NCBI RefSeq assembly: GCF_002298975.1
Contig: NZ_DBMV01000011.1
Span: forward strand, 287,257-296,836
Reading direction: 5' to 3'
Source: Ralstonia sp. UBA689
Lineage (GTDB): Bacteria > Pseudomonadota > Gammaproteobacteria > Burkholderiales > Burkholderiaceae
DNA: 9,580 nucleotides
The notes under the pieces were generated by a model. That model was not told the origin of the DNA. It saw only the letters and a list, made by a program, of their open reading frames with translations, and searched no databases. Positions 1 through 6,847 of the stretch are shown piece by piece. Numbering within the stretch: position 1 is the stretch's first letter; the number at the start of each line of letters is the position of its first letter. The translations under genes were made by a program, and so were the position numbers.

Positions 1-18
1 GTAAGCAAAGAAAGGCGC

Positions 19-144
19 GCCCGATGCGGCGACCCACTCCTTGAATTTCTGTCGCAAGGAGGGGAAGGGAAAAACTCGCTGCGCTCGGACAGTTTCCCTT
101 CCTTTTTCCTCCTTGCAACAGAAATTCAAGGCGCCGCATAGGGC
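19..144. repeat. Large imperfect intergenic palindrome (REP/MITE-like)
   Basis: The two halves are reverse complements over most of their length. GCCC (19-22) pairs with 141-144, ATGCGGCG (24-31) with 132-139, CTTGAATTTCTGT (40-52) with 118-130, GCAAGGAGG (54-62) with 108-116, and GGAAGGGAAA (63-72) with 93-102. The interruptions are an unpaired stretch at 32-39, a C/A mismatch at 53/117 and a five-T bulge at 103-107. The loop tip is about 77-90. The left arm is strongly purine-rich and the right arm pyrimidine-rich. There is no coding sequence of note. It lies about 75 bp past the stop of the leftward LysR gene, so the transcript could fold here and be protected or terminated. I infer a dispersed palindromic repeat from its shape; a genome-wide copy count was not possible. 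Confidence 0.8.
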
Positions 145-151
145 AGGAAAG

Positions 152-171
152 TCAAAAGCCAGACCGTCTGG
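152..171 (-). terminator. Possible intrinsic terminator of the leftward lysR operon
   Basis: Read on the minus strand, CCAGACGGTCTGG (159-171) can form a 5-bp stem with a 3-nt loop. It is followed by CTTTTGACTTT, a moderately U-rich tail. It starts about 50 nt after the LysR stop codon. The stem is short and the tail interrupted, so it is weak, and the large palindrome just beyond may do the real work. Confidence 0.4.
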
Positions 172-219
172 ATGCGGGTGTTGGCGTCCAAGCGAATGCT
201 TGTAGGTCTTGTGCTTGTC

Positions 220-1113
220 TCAAGCGATGTCGGGCTCTGGCTGCCAGACCATTGGCAGTGTCGCTAGCAGGGCCTGAACCATGGGGTTGTCGGTGCCGGC
301 GCGGCGGTGCAGCAGGCACAGCGGACACGGCAGGCGGGCACCTTCCCAGATGACGGCCTGGCCGCTGCGCACCATGCCGGCGGCAAGGCGTTCGCGCATG
401 AGCCCCAAGGCCACGCCGGACTGCACCAGCTCGATCATTGAAGCTTCCTGATCGGCCTCGACCACGGTGTTGTAGGACAGCCCGCGTTCGGCAAACATCT
501 GCGCGACCATGCCGTGCTGCGAACTGCCGGCAGGCGTCGCCAGCCACGGCATGCCGGCAAGGTCTTCCAGCGTGGCGCCTTGCAGCCGTGCCTGCCATGC
601 AGCCGGTGCCACCACCACGTAGTGCTCGACGGCGAGTGGGTGCACGGCGATCTCGGGGTCGTGCAACGTGCCGAGGTAGAAGCACGCCTCGACCTGTCCG
701 TCGCGCAGCATCTGCAACACGCTGCCGGAAATACCGTGCGCGAGCGTCACGTCGATGTGCGGATAGAACTCCAGCAGCGCCGCCAGCAGCGGCCCCAGGC
801 GGATCGATTCCGGGTCGATGATCGTCCCGAGGCGCAGCACGCCCGAGACATTGCCGCGCAGCGACGATGCCAGCGCGGTCATCTCCTGCGCGGATTCCAC
901 AATGCGCCCCGCAACGGGCAACAGGCGCCGGCCCGCTGCGGTGACGGTCATGCCGGTGGGCGTGCGGTCGAACAGCAGCACGCCCAGCTCATCCTCCAGC
1001 CCCTTGATCTGCTTGGAGATGGCGGACTGCGTCAGATGCAACTGCTCGGCGGCACGTGCGAGCTGGCCGGTGCGGGCAACGGCCAGTACGGCTTTGAGTT
1101 GATAGAGTTCCAT
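220..1113 (-). CDS. LysR-type transcriptional regulator
   Basis: This 297-residue protein has the usual LysR-type length and layout. The N-terminal winged helix-turn-helix spans roughly residues 1-60, with the recognition region TQSAISKQIKGLEDELG (28-44) and the typical LLFDRTPTGMTVTAAG continuation. A periplasmic-binding-protein-like effector domain follows from about residue 91 to 290 (VLRLGTI, LARVSR-like repeats absent). It should be a cytoplasmic DNA-binding regulator; the effector cannot be read from the sequence. It is the last gene of the leftward run and starts 39 bp after the hydrolase stop, without a good Shine-Dalgarno sequence, so translation may be partly coupled. Being distal in an operon rather than divergent from its target is less usual for this family. 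It may control its own operon or a distant gene. The family call is secure; the target is unknown. Confidence 0.93.
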   Translation of the reverse strand: MELYQLKAVLAVARTGQLARAAEQLHLTQSAISKQIKGLEDELGVLLFDRTPTGMTVTAAGRRLLPVAGRIVESAQEMTALASSLRGNVSGVLRLGTIIDPESIRLGPLLAALLEFYPHIDVTLAHGISGSVLQMLRDGQVEACFYLGTLHDPEIAVHPLAVEHYVVVAPAAWQARLQGATLEDLAGMPWLATPAGSSQHGMVAQMFAERGLSYNTVVEADQEASMIELVQSGVALGLMRERLAAGMVRSGQAVIWEGARLPCPLCLLHRRAGTDNPMVQALLATLPMVWQPEPDIA

Positions 1114-1152
1114 GGGCTAGGTGGCACAACCGGCGGCGTCAGGCGCTTGCCA

Positions 1153-1956
1153 TCAGACCGATGCGGCAACGAACGTGCAAACCGCATCGAGCACCGCGGC
1201 CTCCTGCTCCCGATGCGGCACGTGCCCGCAGCGCGGCAGCAGCGCAAGCCTGGCCGGTGCTCCGGCCAGCGTCACGATGCGCTCCGGCTGCGCGGTTGAA
1301 CCGTACTCGTCTTCCGTGCCATGAATGGCCAGGACCGGGCAGCGGACACCCAGCAGCACCTCATCAAGACACCACTGCGCAAAGGCCGGCGACAGCCACG
1401 TGTTGACCCAGGCATCCAGCACCCATTGCGCCTTGTCGCCGTGATACCGCTCCAGCCGAGCCATCTGGCCGGGCTCGGCAAACTGCGCCTGGGCGGTGCG
1501 AATGCCCTCGCGCGTCCGCTCTTCGACAAAGGCTTGTGCGGATTCGGTAATCAAACCGACACAACAGTCCGGATACGCGGCGGCAATCGACACCGCCATG
1601 CCGCCGCCCACGCTATGACCAAACGCGATGAAGCGCTTCACGCCAAGTTGCTCGATCAGCGCTGCAAAACCGCTGTGGGCTTCCTGCTCGACAAAATCCG
1701 GCCCCATCTGGCCCGGATAGCGGTCGGACTTGCCGAAGCCAAGCCGGTCATACGCGATGACGGCGCGGCCCGTGACCAGCGCCAGGCGCTGCGGAAAATC
1801 ACGCCACAGCTCGACGCAGCCGAGCGAATCATGCAGCAGCACGATGGGCGGCTGGGCGGCATCATCCGGCGGGCCGCCCCATTGCTTGACATAGAGGCGG
1901 CCGCCGGCGGTGGTGACCCACGTTTCTGTAGCGTCCAGGGAAAGCGTCTGCGTCAT
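1153..1956 (-). CDS. Alpha/beta hydrolase
   Basis: This 267-residue soluble alpha/beta-fold hydrolase has a complete catalytic triad. The nucleophile elbow GHSVGG places Ser115, the acid is Asp216 in HGTEDEYG, and the base is His245 in RCGHVPH. The oxyanion-hole strand reads IVLLHDSLGCVELW (38-51), with HDSLG where many relatives have HG. RAVIAYDRLGFGKSDR (64-79) is the conserved strand and loop after it. No signal peptide is visible, so it should act in the cytoplasm on an ester, thioester, lactone or similar bond. It begins 30 bp after the ilvE-like stop and is followed after 39 bp by the LysR gene, which suggests co-transcription. The substrate cannot be predicted; a link to branched-chain keto-acid or acyl metabolism is an inference from position alone. 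Confidence 0.9.
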   Translation of the reverse strand: MTQTLSLDATETWVTTAGGRLYVKQWGGPPDDAAQPPIVLLHDSLGCVELWRDFPQRLALVTGRAVIAYDRLGFGKSDRYPGQMGPDFVEQEAHSGFAALIEQLGVKRFIAFGHSVGGGMAVSIAAAYPDCCVGLITESAQAFVEERTREGIRTAQAQFAEPGQMARLERYHGDKAQWVLDAWVNTWLSPAFAQWCLDEVLLGVRCPVLAIHGTEDEYGSTAQPERIVTLAGAPARLALLPRCGHVPHREQEAAVLDAVCTFVAASV

Positions 1957-1986
1957 ATCCGCTTGTCTGCGTCGCTTCAGTTCAGT

Positions 1987-3087
1987 TCAAAACAGGCGGT
2001 CGACCCAACCGTGCGGGTCTGCCGCGCGGCCTTGCTGGATATCGACCAGTGCGGCCTTGAGGCGGCCCGTGATCTCGCCCGCGCCGCCGTCGCCAATGGT
2101 GAAGTTGTGCTTGCGTCCCTTCACCTTGCCGATCGGCGTGACCACGGCGGCGGTGCCGCAGGCAAAGGCCTCGCGCAGGCGGCCGCTCTGGGCGTCGGCT
2201 TGCCACTGGTCGATGGAATACGGTTCTTCGCGCACCGTCATGCCCATGCCGCGTGCCAGCGTGATCAGCGAATCGCGCGTGATGCCGGGCAGGATCGTGC
2301 CGGTGAGCGGCGGCGTCTGCAGCGAGCCGTCGTCGAAGACGAAGAAGACGTTCATACCGCCGAGCTCTTCAATCCAACGGCGCTCCACGGCATCCAGGAA
2401 GACGACCTGGTCGCAGCCCTCGCGCGTGGCCTCGGCCTGGGCAACGAGGCTGGCCGCATAGTTGCCGCCGCACTTCGCATCGCCCGTGCCGCCGGGCGCG
2501 GCGCGCGTGTAGGCATCGGACACCCAGATCGTGACCGCCGCCGAGGCGCCGCCCTTGAAGTACGCCCCCACCGGGCAGGCGACCACGCAGAAGAGATATT
2601 CGGCGGAAGGCTTCACGCCGAGCACCGCCTCGGTGGCAATCATGAACGGCCGCAGGTACAGCGACGCGCCTTGCCCCGACGGAATCCACTCACGGTCCAG
2701 GCGCACCAGCTCGCGCACGGCTTGCAGGAACAGGTCTTCGGGCAGCGCCGGCATCGCCAGGCGCTTGGCGGAATTCTGGAACCGGCGCGCATTCGCCTCG
2801 GGGCGGAACAGCACACCACCGCCGTCTGGCAGACGGTATGCCTTCATCCCCTCGAAAATCTCCTGCGCGTAATGGAGCACCAGCGTGGCCGGATCGCACT
2901 GGATGGGGCCGTGCGGGACGATCTTCGCGTCGTGCCAGCCCTTGCCCTCGGTGTAGCGGATGGTGGCCATGTGGTCGGTGAACACGCGGCCGAATGCGGG
3001 GTTCTCCAGCAGGCGCGCGCGCTCGGCCGCCGGAACGGGGTTCGGATTCTTCTCGATCGAAAGGGTCGACTCGACAACGTTGTTCAT
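1987..3087 (-). CDS. ilvE: Branched-chain amino acid aminotransferase, class II type
   Basis: This 366-residue PLP enzyme of fold type IV interconverts leucine, isoleucine and valine with their 2-keto acids, using glutamate/2-oxoglutarate. Its length and sequence match the longer, eukaryote-like bacterial branch (ilvE_II) rather than the roughly 310-residue E. coli type. Visible marks are YAQEIFEGMKAYR (73-85), SLYLRPFMIAT (142-152), the PLP lysine in GDAKCGGNYAASL (Lys205), the cofactor-contacting glutamate in IEELGGMN (239-246), the phosphate loop LTGTILPGITR (261-271) and ACGTAAVVTPIG (309-320). The ATG start has a GGAG six bases upstream (3093-3096), supporting this start. It leads the unit ilvE-hydrolase-lysR. 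The family is secure. Whether this is the only BCAT of the genome or a specialised paralogue cannot be told here. Confidence 0.94.
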   Translation of the reverse strand: MNNVVESTLSIEKNPNPVPAAERARLLENPAFGRVFTDHMATIRYTEGKGWHDAKIVPHGPIQCDPATLVLHYAQEIFEGMKAYRLPDGGGVLFRPEANARRFQNSAKRLAMPALPEDLFLQAVRELVRLDREWIPSGQGASLYLRPFMIATEAVLGVKPSAEYLFCVVACPVGAYFKGGASAAVTIWVSDAYTRAAPGGTGDAKCGGNYAASLVAQAEATREGCDQVVFLDAVERRWIEELGGMNVFFVFDDGSLQTPPLTGTILPGITRDSLITLARGMGMTVREEPYSIDQWQADAQSGRLREAFACGTAAVVTPIGKVKGRKHNFTIGDGGAGEITGRLKAALVDIQQGRAADPHGWVDRLF

Positions 3088-3090
3088 ACC

Positions 3091-3122
3091 GTCTCCAGTG
3101 TGTGCGAGGACGCAAAAGCGTC
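3091..3122 (-). promoter_or_regulatory. ilvE ribosome binding site and small leader hairpin
   Basis: On the minus strand CTGGAGACGGT precedes the ATG, giving a good Shine-Dalgarno (GGAG at 3093-3096). Just upstream, GACGCTTTTGCGTC (3109-3122) is a perfect 5-bp stem with a TTTT loop, in the presumed leader. No leader peptide rich in Leu, Ile or Val codons and no convincing sigma-70 promoter were found between 3123 and 3206. Confidence 0.5.
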
Positions 3123-3180
3123 AAAACCGTTATTTTGCGCCAATGCCGGTGAAATTTGGTTGCGTGTTCGAAGGCGCGTG

Positions 3181-3199
3181 GCCGCGCTGTGCGCGTGGC
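3181..3199 (-). terminator. GC-rich hairpin after the hipA-like gene
   Basis: GCCGCGC, a three-base loop TGT, then GCGCGTGGC can fold into a GC stem of seven to eight pairs with one small bulge. It starts eight bases after the kinase stop codon. No U-tract follows, so it may stabilise the 3' end or act with Rho rather than be an intrinsic terminator. Confidence 0.3.
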
Positions 3200-3206
3200 A
3201 CCCGCC

Positions 3207-4559
3207 TCAGCCCAGACGCGACACCCTCGCGCCCGCGTCGTCGATATGCGCAGCGAGCCCGTCCACGCACCGACGGAATCCTGCTGAGAACCGGTCGTCG
3301 GCCCGCATCCGCGCCAGATAGTCAAGAGCCAGACCCAGCGCCCGCGCCCACACCGTGTTCGCAACGCTGGCGTGCAGGCTGGCCAGTGGCAGGATGTCCG
3401 ACATGGCACCGCTTGAGCGCGGCGCGAAGCCCATTGGCAGCATGTCGTAGGCCGGCGCCAGCACGTAAGGGCGCGCGTGGTGGGCGTCGCCGTTGGTGAA
3501 AGACAGGTTGCCGTTGTGCATGTCGGTGTTGCCGATCAGCGTGCCGAACGCATACAGCAGCGCGGCACCGCCAGCAGACTCGCGGGTGATATGCCCCTCG
3601 CTGGCGAGCCGTGCTGTGATAACCGGCCAAGCCGCCCTGCCCTCCCCGACAAACTCCGCATCGACCGAAGCAAGAGAAAACACGCCGCGGCGCCCCAGCG
3701 CCCCCACGCGGTCGAACCGCTCGACTTCAAGGAACCGCTGCGCACCGTGATCAACCACGCGCGAGCGCGCCGCCAGCACTTCTGCCGCCGCCAATGTTTC
3801 GAGCGCGTGGTGTTCGCTCAGCAGCAGATCGCGCCAACGCTCGGTGACGAGGTTGGCGTCGGGCAGCGAGAACTTGACCAACATGTGGCGCGGGCCGTCC
3901 GGCGTCTCGACAAAGGCCATGAACTTGGGGTGCTCGCCGCCGGCGGACGATCCGGGCAGATCTCCGCTGGCGGCCTCCTGGGCCAGCCGCACATAAACCT
4001 CGCCCTTGGCGCCCGCCGAAATGGGCGTCGGCAGCGGCGTATTCAGAAAGCGCTCCCGCGCCATGTCTCCCAGCAGCAGGTTGCCCACCGCATCCTGACC
4101 GTGCTGGATCAGGGCGCGCAGCGCCTGTGTATCCGTCCATTCCGCCACGTTGGCGGGCAGCCCCAGCGCCGGTGCGTACCGGGCGGCATAAGCGCGGCCG
4201 AGAAAGCCCTGCGGCCGCATGTCCGCCAGCCACCAGGGAAGGCCCTCGCTGTACCGGGCCATGCCCGCCGTCTCGCGCATCACGAAGCCCTCCGGGCGGA
4301 CGGGAACCAATTGCCCCAGCGGCCGGATCGCGCCGTCTTCTCCGACCCGGTAAACGGGCACGTCCCCCAAGCCACGGCCGGTGTCGAGCAGCGCATATTG
4401 AATAGATCGAGCTGCCCCAAATCGCACCACCTCATTACCCATCGACGTGATGGCTCGCGACAACGTCGGCTGACTGATCCCAATGATTTCAATAAGTTGC
4501 CGCGCCCCAACGGGGCCATTGGCGAGCGACAGACGAATTTGATCAACGTGGGAAGCCAT
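3207..4559 (-). CDS. HipA-family kinase with N-terminal HTH (YjjJ/HipH type)
   Basis: This 450-residue protein has the layout of the HipA-like Ser/Thr kinase branch typified by E. coli YjjJ (HipH), in which a DNA-binding domain is fused to the kinase. Residues 1-60 form a winged helix-turn-helix, with QLIEIIGISQPTLSRAITSM (21-40) as the HTH. The kinase part shows the flexible Gly-rich loop SSAGGEHPKF (204-213), where HipA is autophosphorylated (Ser204/205 are candidates), the ATP lysine in MLVKF (Lys229), the catalytic loop GNTDMHNGN (Asp346, Asn351), and the metal aspartate in APAYDML (Asp372). The 26-residue spacing between the two aspartates is close to that of HipA. All key kinase residues are therefore present. 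No hipB gene flanks it. It likely autoregulates through its own HTH and the repeats at 4563-4595. The kinase substrate is unknown. Confidence 0.9.
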   Translation of the reverse strand: MASHVDQIRLSLANGPVGARQLIEIIGISQPTLSRAITSMGNEVVRFGAARSIQYALLDTGRGLGDVPVYRVGEDGAIRPLGQLVPVRPEGFVMRETAGMARYSEGLPWWLADMRPQGFLGRAYAARYAPALGLPANVAEWTDTQALRALIQHGQDAVGNLLLGDMARERFLNTPLPTPISAGAKGEVYVRLAQEAASGDLPGSSAGGEHPKFMAFVETPDGPRHMLVKFSLPDANLVTERWRDLLLSEHHALETLAAAEVLAARSRVVDHGAQRFLEVERFDRVGALGRRGVFSLASVDAEFVGEGRAAWPVITARLASEGHITRESAGGAALLYAFGTLIGNTDMHNGNLSFTNGDAHHARPYVLAPAYDMLPMGFAPRSSGAMSDILPLASLHASVANTVWARALGLALDYLARMRADDRFSAGFRRCVDGLAAHIDDAGARVSRLG

Positions 4560-4562
4560 CTT

Positions 4563-4595
4563 TGAATGGATAGATGAATAGATTCATGAATGGAT
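4563..4595. promoter_or_regulatory. Three 12-bp direct repeats, likely operator of the hipA-like gene
   Basis: TGAATGGAT at 4563-4571, TGAATAGAT at 4575-4583 and TGAATGGAT at 4587-4595 recur with an exact 12-bp period. The middle copy is also part of a perfect palindrome, ATGAAT-AG-ATTCAT (4574-4587). The array ends 3 bp from the kinase start codon and covers its likely transcription start and leader, the expected place for an autorepression operator. The presence of repeats is seen directly; the role is inferred. Confidence 0.65.
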
Positions 4596-4600
4596 TAGCA

Positions 4601-4609
4601 AATATATCA
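4601..4609 (-). promoter_or_regulatory. Extended -10 promoter of the hipA-like gene
   Basis: The minus strand reads TGATATATT, a TGn extended -10 followed by TATATT (five of six to consensus, 4601-4606). There is no recognisable -35, which such promoters can do without. Transcription would start near 4594, giving a leader of about 35 nt that lies almost wholly within the 12-bp repeats. No clear Shine-Dalgarno precedes the ATG. Confidence 0.55.
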
Positions 4610-4653
4610 GCAAGTGATAGCTCGCCCTCATATTGCAAGTGGTTTCCCGACAA

Positions 4654-4673
4654 AAGCGCTTGAGCAAGCACTT
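4654..4673. promoter_or_regulatory. 20-bp near-perfect palindrome, possible operator
   Basis: AAG-c-GCTTG-AG-CAAGC-a-CTT matches its reverse complement at all but one pair of positions. It lies in the middle of the divergent region, about 150 bp before the crotonase-like gene. Its size and symmetry would suit a dimeric regulator such as TetR or GntR type. No such regulator is encoded in the window. Confidence 0.4.
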
Positions 4674-4822
4674 CACGGTGTCGCTTTGCCACAGCATCGC
4701 CGCTGTACGGGCAGGCAGGTGTCGCCCGAAAACCCCGCGCCCGAAAAAGCGGCTGGAGTCGGCTACATTTGCCAACAGGGGATCTGATTCACCCCATTCC
4801 TGCCCTGAAAGCGAGTGCACTC

Positions 4823-5617
4823 ATGGAATCCAACCACACGATGACCGACGCGCCCGTGCTACGCGAAGCGCACAACGGCATCATCACGCTCACGCTGAAC
4901 CGCCCCCAGCAATTCAACGCGCTGTCCGAAGCCATGCTCGATGCGTTGCAGCGTGCGCTGGACGACATCGCCGCCGACGACAGCGCGCGCTGCGTCGTCC
5001 TCGCGGCCGCTGGCAAGGCGTTCTGCGCTGGGCACGACCTGCGCGAGATGCGCGGCACACCACAGCTTGCGTACTACCAAGCGCTGTTTGCCCGTTGCAG
5101 CATGGTGATGCAGGCCATCCAGGCGTTGCCGGTGCCGGTCATTGCGCGAGTGCATGGCGTGGCCACGGCGGCGGGCTGCCAGCTTGTGGCGAGTTGCGAT
5201 CTGGCCATCGCGTCGGAAGCGGCGCGGTTTGCGGTGTCGGGCATCAACGTCGGCCTGTTCTGCTCGACGCCCGCCGTGGCGTTGTCGCGCAACGTCTCGG
5301 CCAAGCGCGCATTCGACATGCTGGTAACGGGCCGCTTTATCGACGCCGCAACGGCGGCGGACTGGGGACTCATCAACGAGGCCGTGCCCGAGGCTGAGCT
5401 CGGCGGCGCCGTCGCGCGCAAGGTGGCAGAGATTCTGTCGAAGAGCCCAACAGCCATTCGCTATGGCAAGGCGATGTTCTACCGGCAGCGGCAGATGGCG
5501 CTGGGCGATGCCTATGCCTACGCGGGCGACGTGATGGCGCGCAACATGATGGAAGAAGACGCGGGCGAAGGGATCGACGCGTTCATCGAGAAGCGGCCGG
5601 CCAAGTGGCGGTCTTGA
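4823..5617 (+). CDS. Crotonase-fold enoyl-CoA hydratase-like protein (ECHDC3 type)
   Basis: This 264-residue protein carries the crotonase fold. The oxyanion-hole segments are FCAGHDLREM (67-76) and GVATAAGCQLVASCD (112-126), followed by GINVGLFCSTP (140-150), a stretch I recall as typical of the ECHDC3 group. Classical enoyl-CoA hydratases place their two catalytic glutamates at positions that here align with Gln120 and Gly140, so neither is present and water addition across an enoyl-CoA is doubtful. It should still bind an acyl-CoA in the cytoplasm. I chose ATG 4823 because GAAAGCGAG precedes it. A second in-frame ATG (4841) is possible, while the frame is open back to a TTG at 4769 without conserved sequence. 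It is transcribed alone, divergent from the kinase. Confidence 0.9.
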   Translation: MESNHTMTDAPVLREAHNGIITLTLNRPQQFNALSEAMLDALQRALDDIAADDSARCVVLAAAGKAFCAGHDLREMRGTPQLAYYQALFARCSMVMQAIQALPVPVIARVHGVATAAGCQLVASCDLAIASEAARFAVSGINVGLFCSTPAVALSRNVSAKRAFDMLVTGRFIDAATAADWGLINEAVPEAELGGAVARKVAEILSKSPTAIRYGKAMFYRQRQMALGDAYAYAGDVMARNMMEEDAGEGIDAFIEKRPAKWRS

Positions 5618-5624
5618 CCGGATA

Positions 5625-5643
5625 GCGGCGCGCCCGGCGCCGC
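5625..5643. terminator. Hairpin between convergent genes
   Basis: GCGGCGC and GCGCCGC form a perfect 7-bp all-GC stem around a five-base loop. It sits in the 39-bp gap between the stop codons of the crotonase-like gene and the convergent amidohydrolase gene. It could serve both strands, but neither side has a T-run, so a classical intrinsic terminator is not shown. Confidence 0.45.
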
Positions 5644-5656
5644 GATCGCCAACCGC

Positions 5657-6847
5657 TTACTGAAGCGGCAGATAGCTTTCCACCAGCCGGGCCCAGAACG
5701 CGGAGCCGACGACCAGGTTCTCGTCGTTGAAGTCGTAAGTGGCACTGTGCAGGGTCTTGCCGCCATCGGCCGGGCCGTTGCCGATCCGCAGGAACGCGCC
5801 GGGGCGCTCTTGCAGCATGTAGGCAAAGTCTTCGCTGCCCATCAACGGGGCCATCTGCTCCGTCACCCGGTCTTCGCCCACCAGTTCCTTCGCCACCTGA
5901 ATCGCAAGCTCGGTTTCGGCGTCGGTGTTGTGCACCACCGGGTAGCCCTCCATGTAGTCGATGACTGCCGTCGCGCCGTAGCTTTCCGCCTGGGCGTGCA
6001 CGAGCTTGGTGATGCGCTCTTTCAGAAGCTGCCGGACTTCCGGGTCGAACGACCGCACGCTGATGCTCAGTTCCACCTCCCCCGGAATGACGTTGGGGGC
6101 AGACCCGCCAGCGAATTTTCCGACCGTCACGACGGCGGATTGGCTCGGGTCGATATTGCGCGACACAACGGTCTGCAAGGCCATCACGATGCTGCTGGCC
6201 GCGACGATCGGGTCATTGGCCAGATGCGGGCGGGCAGCGTGGCCGCCCTTGCCCACGATCTTGATATAGACGCGGTCGCCCGCGGCCATGAAATTGCCCT
6301 TGCGGAACATGAACGTGCCCGCCGGCGCGCCCGGGTGGTTGTGCAGGGCAAACACCGCGTCGCACGGGAACTGGGTGAAGAGCCCCTGCTCGACCATGCG
6401 CTTGGCGCCGCTGTCAAAGCCGCGCTCCTCCGCTGGCTGGAAGATCAGGTGCACGGTGCCGTCAAAGCGCTGGCGTTGCGCCAGGAGCCGGGCCGCGCCG
6501 AGCAGCATGGTGGTGTGGCCGTCGTGGCCGCACGCGTGCATGCGGCCCGAATACAGGCTCTTGTGACCGAACGTGTTGAGCTCTTCGATGGGCAGCGCGT
6601 CCATATCGGCGCGGATGCCGATGCTGCGCTCGCTGGTGCCCAGGCGCAGCGTGCCGACCACGCCCGTGCCGGCAATGCCCGTCGTGACCGAATAGCCATA
6701 CTCCGCCAGCCGGGCCGCCACAAGCTCGGCGGTCTGCACTTCTTCGAACGCCAGTTCTGGGCAGCAATGCAGCTTGTAGCGAAGCTGCCGCATGTCTTCG
6801 GCAAACGGCTGCAGATCGGAGATGGCACTGAGGTTGGGCAAAAGCAT
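5657..6847 (-). CDS. M20D-family amidohydrolase (N-acyl amino acid/hippurate hydrolase-like)
   Basis: This 396-residue cytoplasmic peptidase-family M20 subfamily D enzyme would hydrolyse the amide bond of an N-acylated or conjugated amino acid. Metal-site residues are visible: MHACGHDGH (Cys106, His108), FQPAEERGFDSGAK (Glu140/Glu141), ALHNHPG (His169/His171) and the C-terminal TLHSATYDF (His367). The M20 dimerisation lid is recognisable from about 190 to 300 (GKGGHAARPH, GGSAPNVIPGEVEL). The length is normal for the subfamily. I chose ATG 6847 because the frame upstream to a GTG at 6985 runs into the carrier gene and shows no conserved sequence. It lies 41 bp after the carrier stop, so the two are probably co-transcribed, the carrier bringing in a conjugate and this enzyme cleaving it. 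The substrate is not predictable. Confidence 0.93.
   Translation of the reverse strand: MLLPNLSAISDLQPFAEDMRQLRYKLHCCPELAFEEVQTAELVAARLAEYGYSVTTGIAGTGVVGTLRLGTSERSIGIRADMDALPIEELNTFGHKSLYSGRMHACGHDGHTTMLLGAARLLAQRQRFDGTVHLIFQPAEERGFDSGAKRMVEQGLFTQFPCDAVFALHNHPGAPAGTFMFRKGNFMAAGDRVYIKIVGKGGHAARPHLANDPIVAASSIVMALQTVVSRNIDPSQSAVVTVGKFAGGSAPNVIPGEVELSISVRSFDPEVRQLLKERITKLVHAQAESYGATAVIDYMEGYPVVHNTDAETELAIQVAKELVGEDRVTEQMAPLMGSEDFAYMLQERPGAFLRIGNGPADGGKTLHSATYDFNDENLVVGSAFWARLVESYLPLQ

Noticed and set aside
1321..3321. A 666-codon open frame on the plus strand
   Set aside because: It is antisense to the hydrolase and aminotransferase genes, is rich in Arg, His and Ala, and shows no domain pattern. 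It is a typical GC-rich shadow frame.
3477..4565. A 362-codon plus-strand frame opposite the hipA-like gene
   Set aside because: It mirrors the real gene, has biased composition and no recognisable motif.
4584..4820. A 78-codon minus-strand frame just upstream of the kinase, considered as a HipB-like antitoxin
   Set aside because: It has no helix-turn-helix pattern, crosses the kinase promoter and the 12-bp repeats, and has no good ribosome binding site.
4633..5397. A 254-codon plus-strand frame covering the start of the crotonase-like gene
   Set aside because: It overlaps the crotonase frame in another phase, and its composition is that of a shadow frame.
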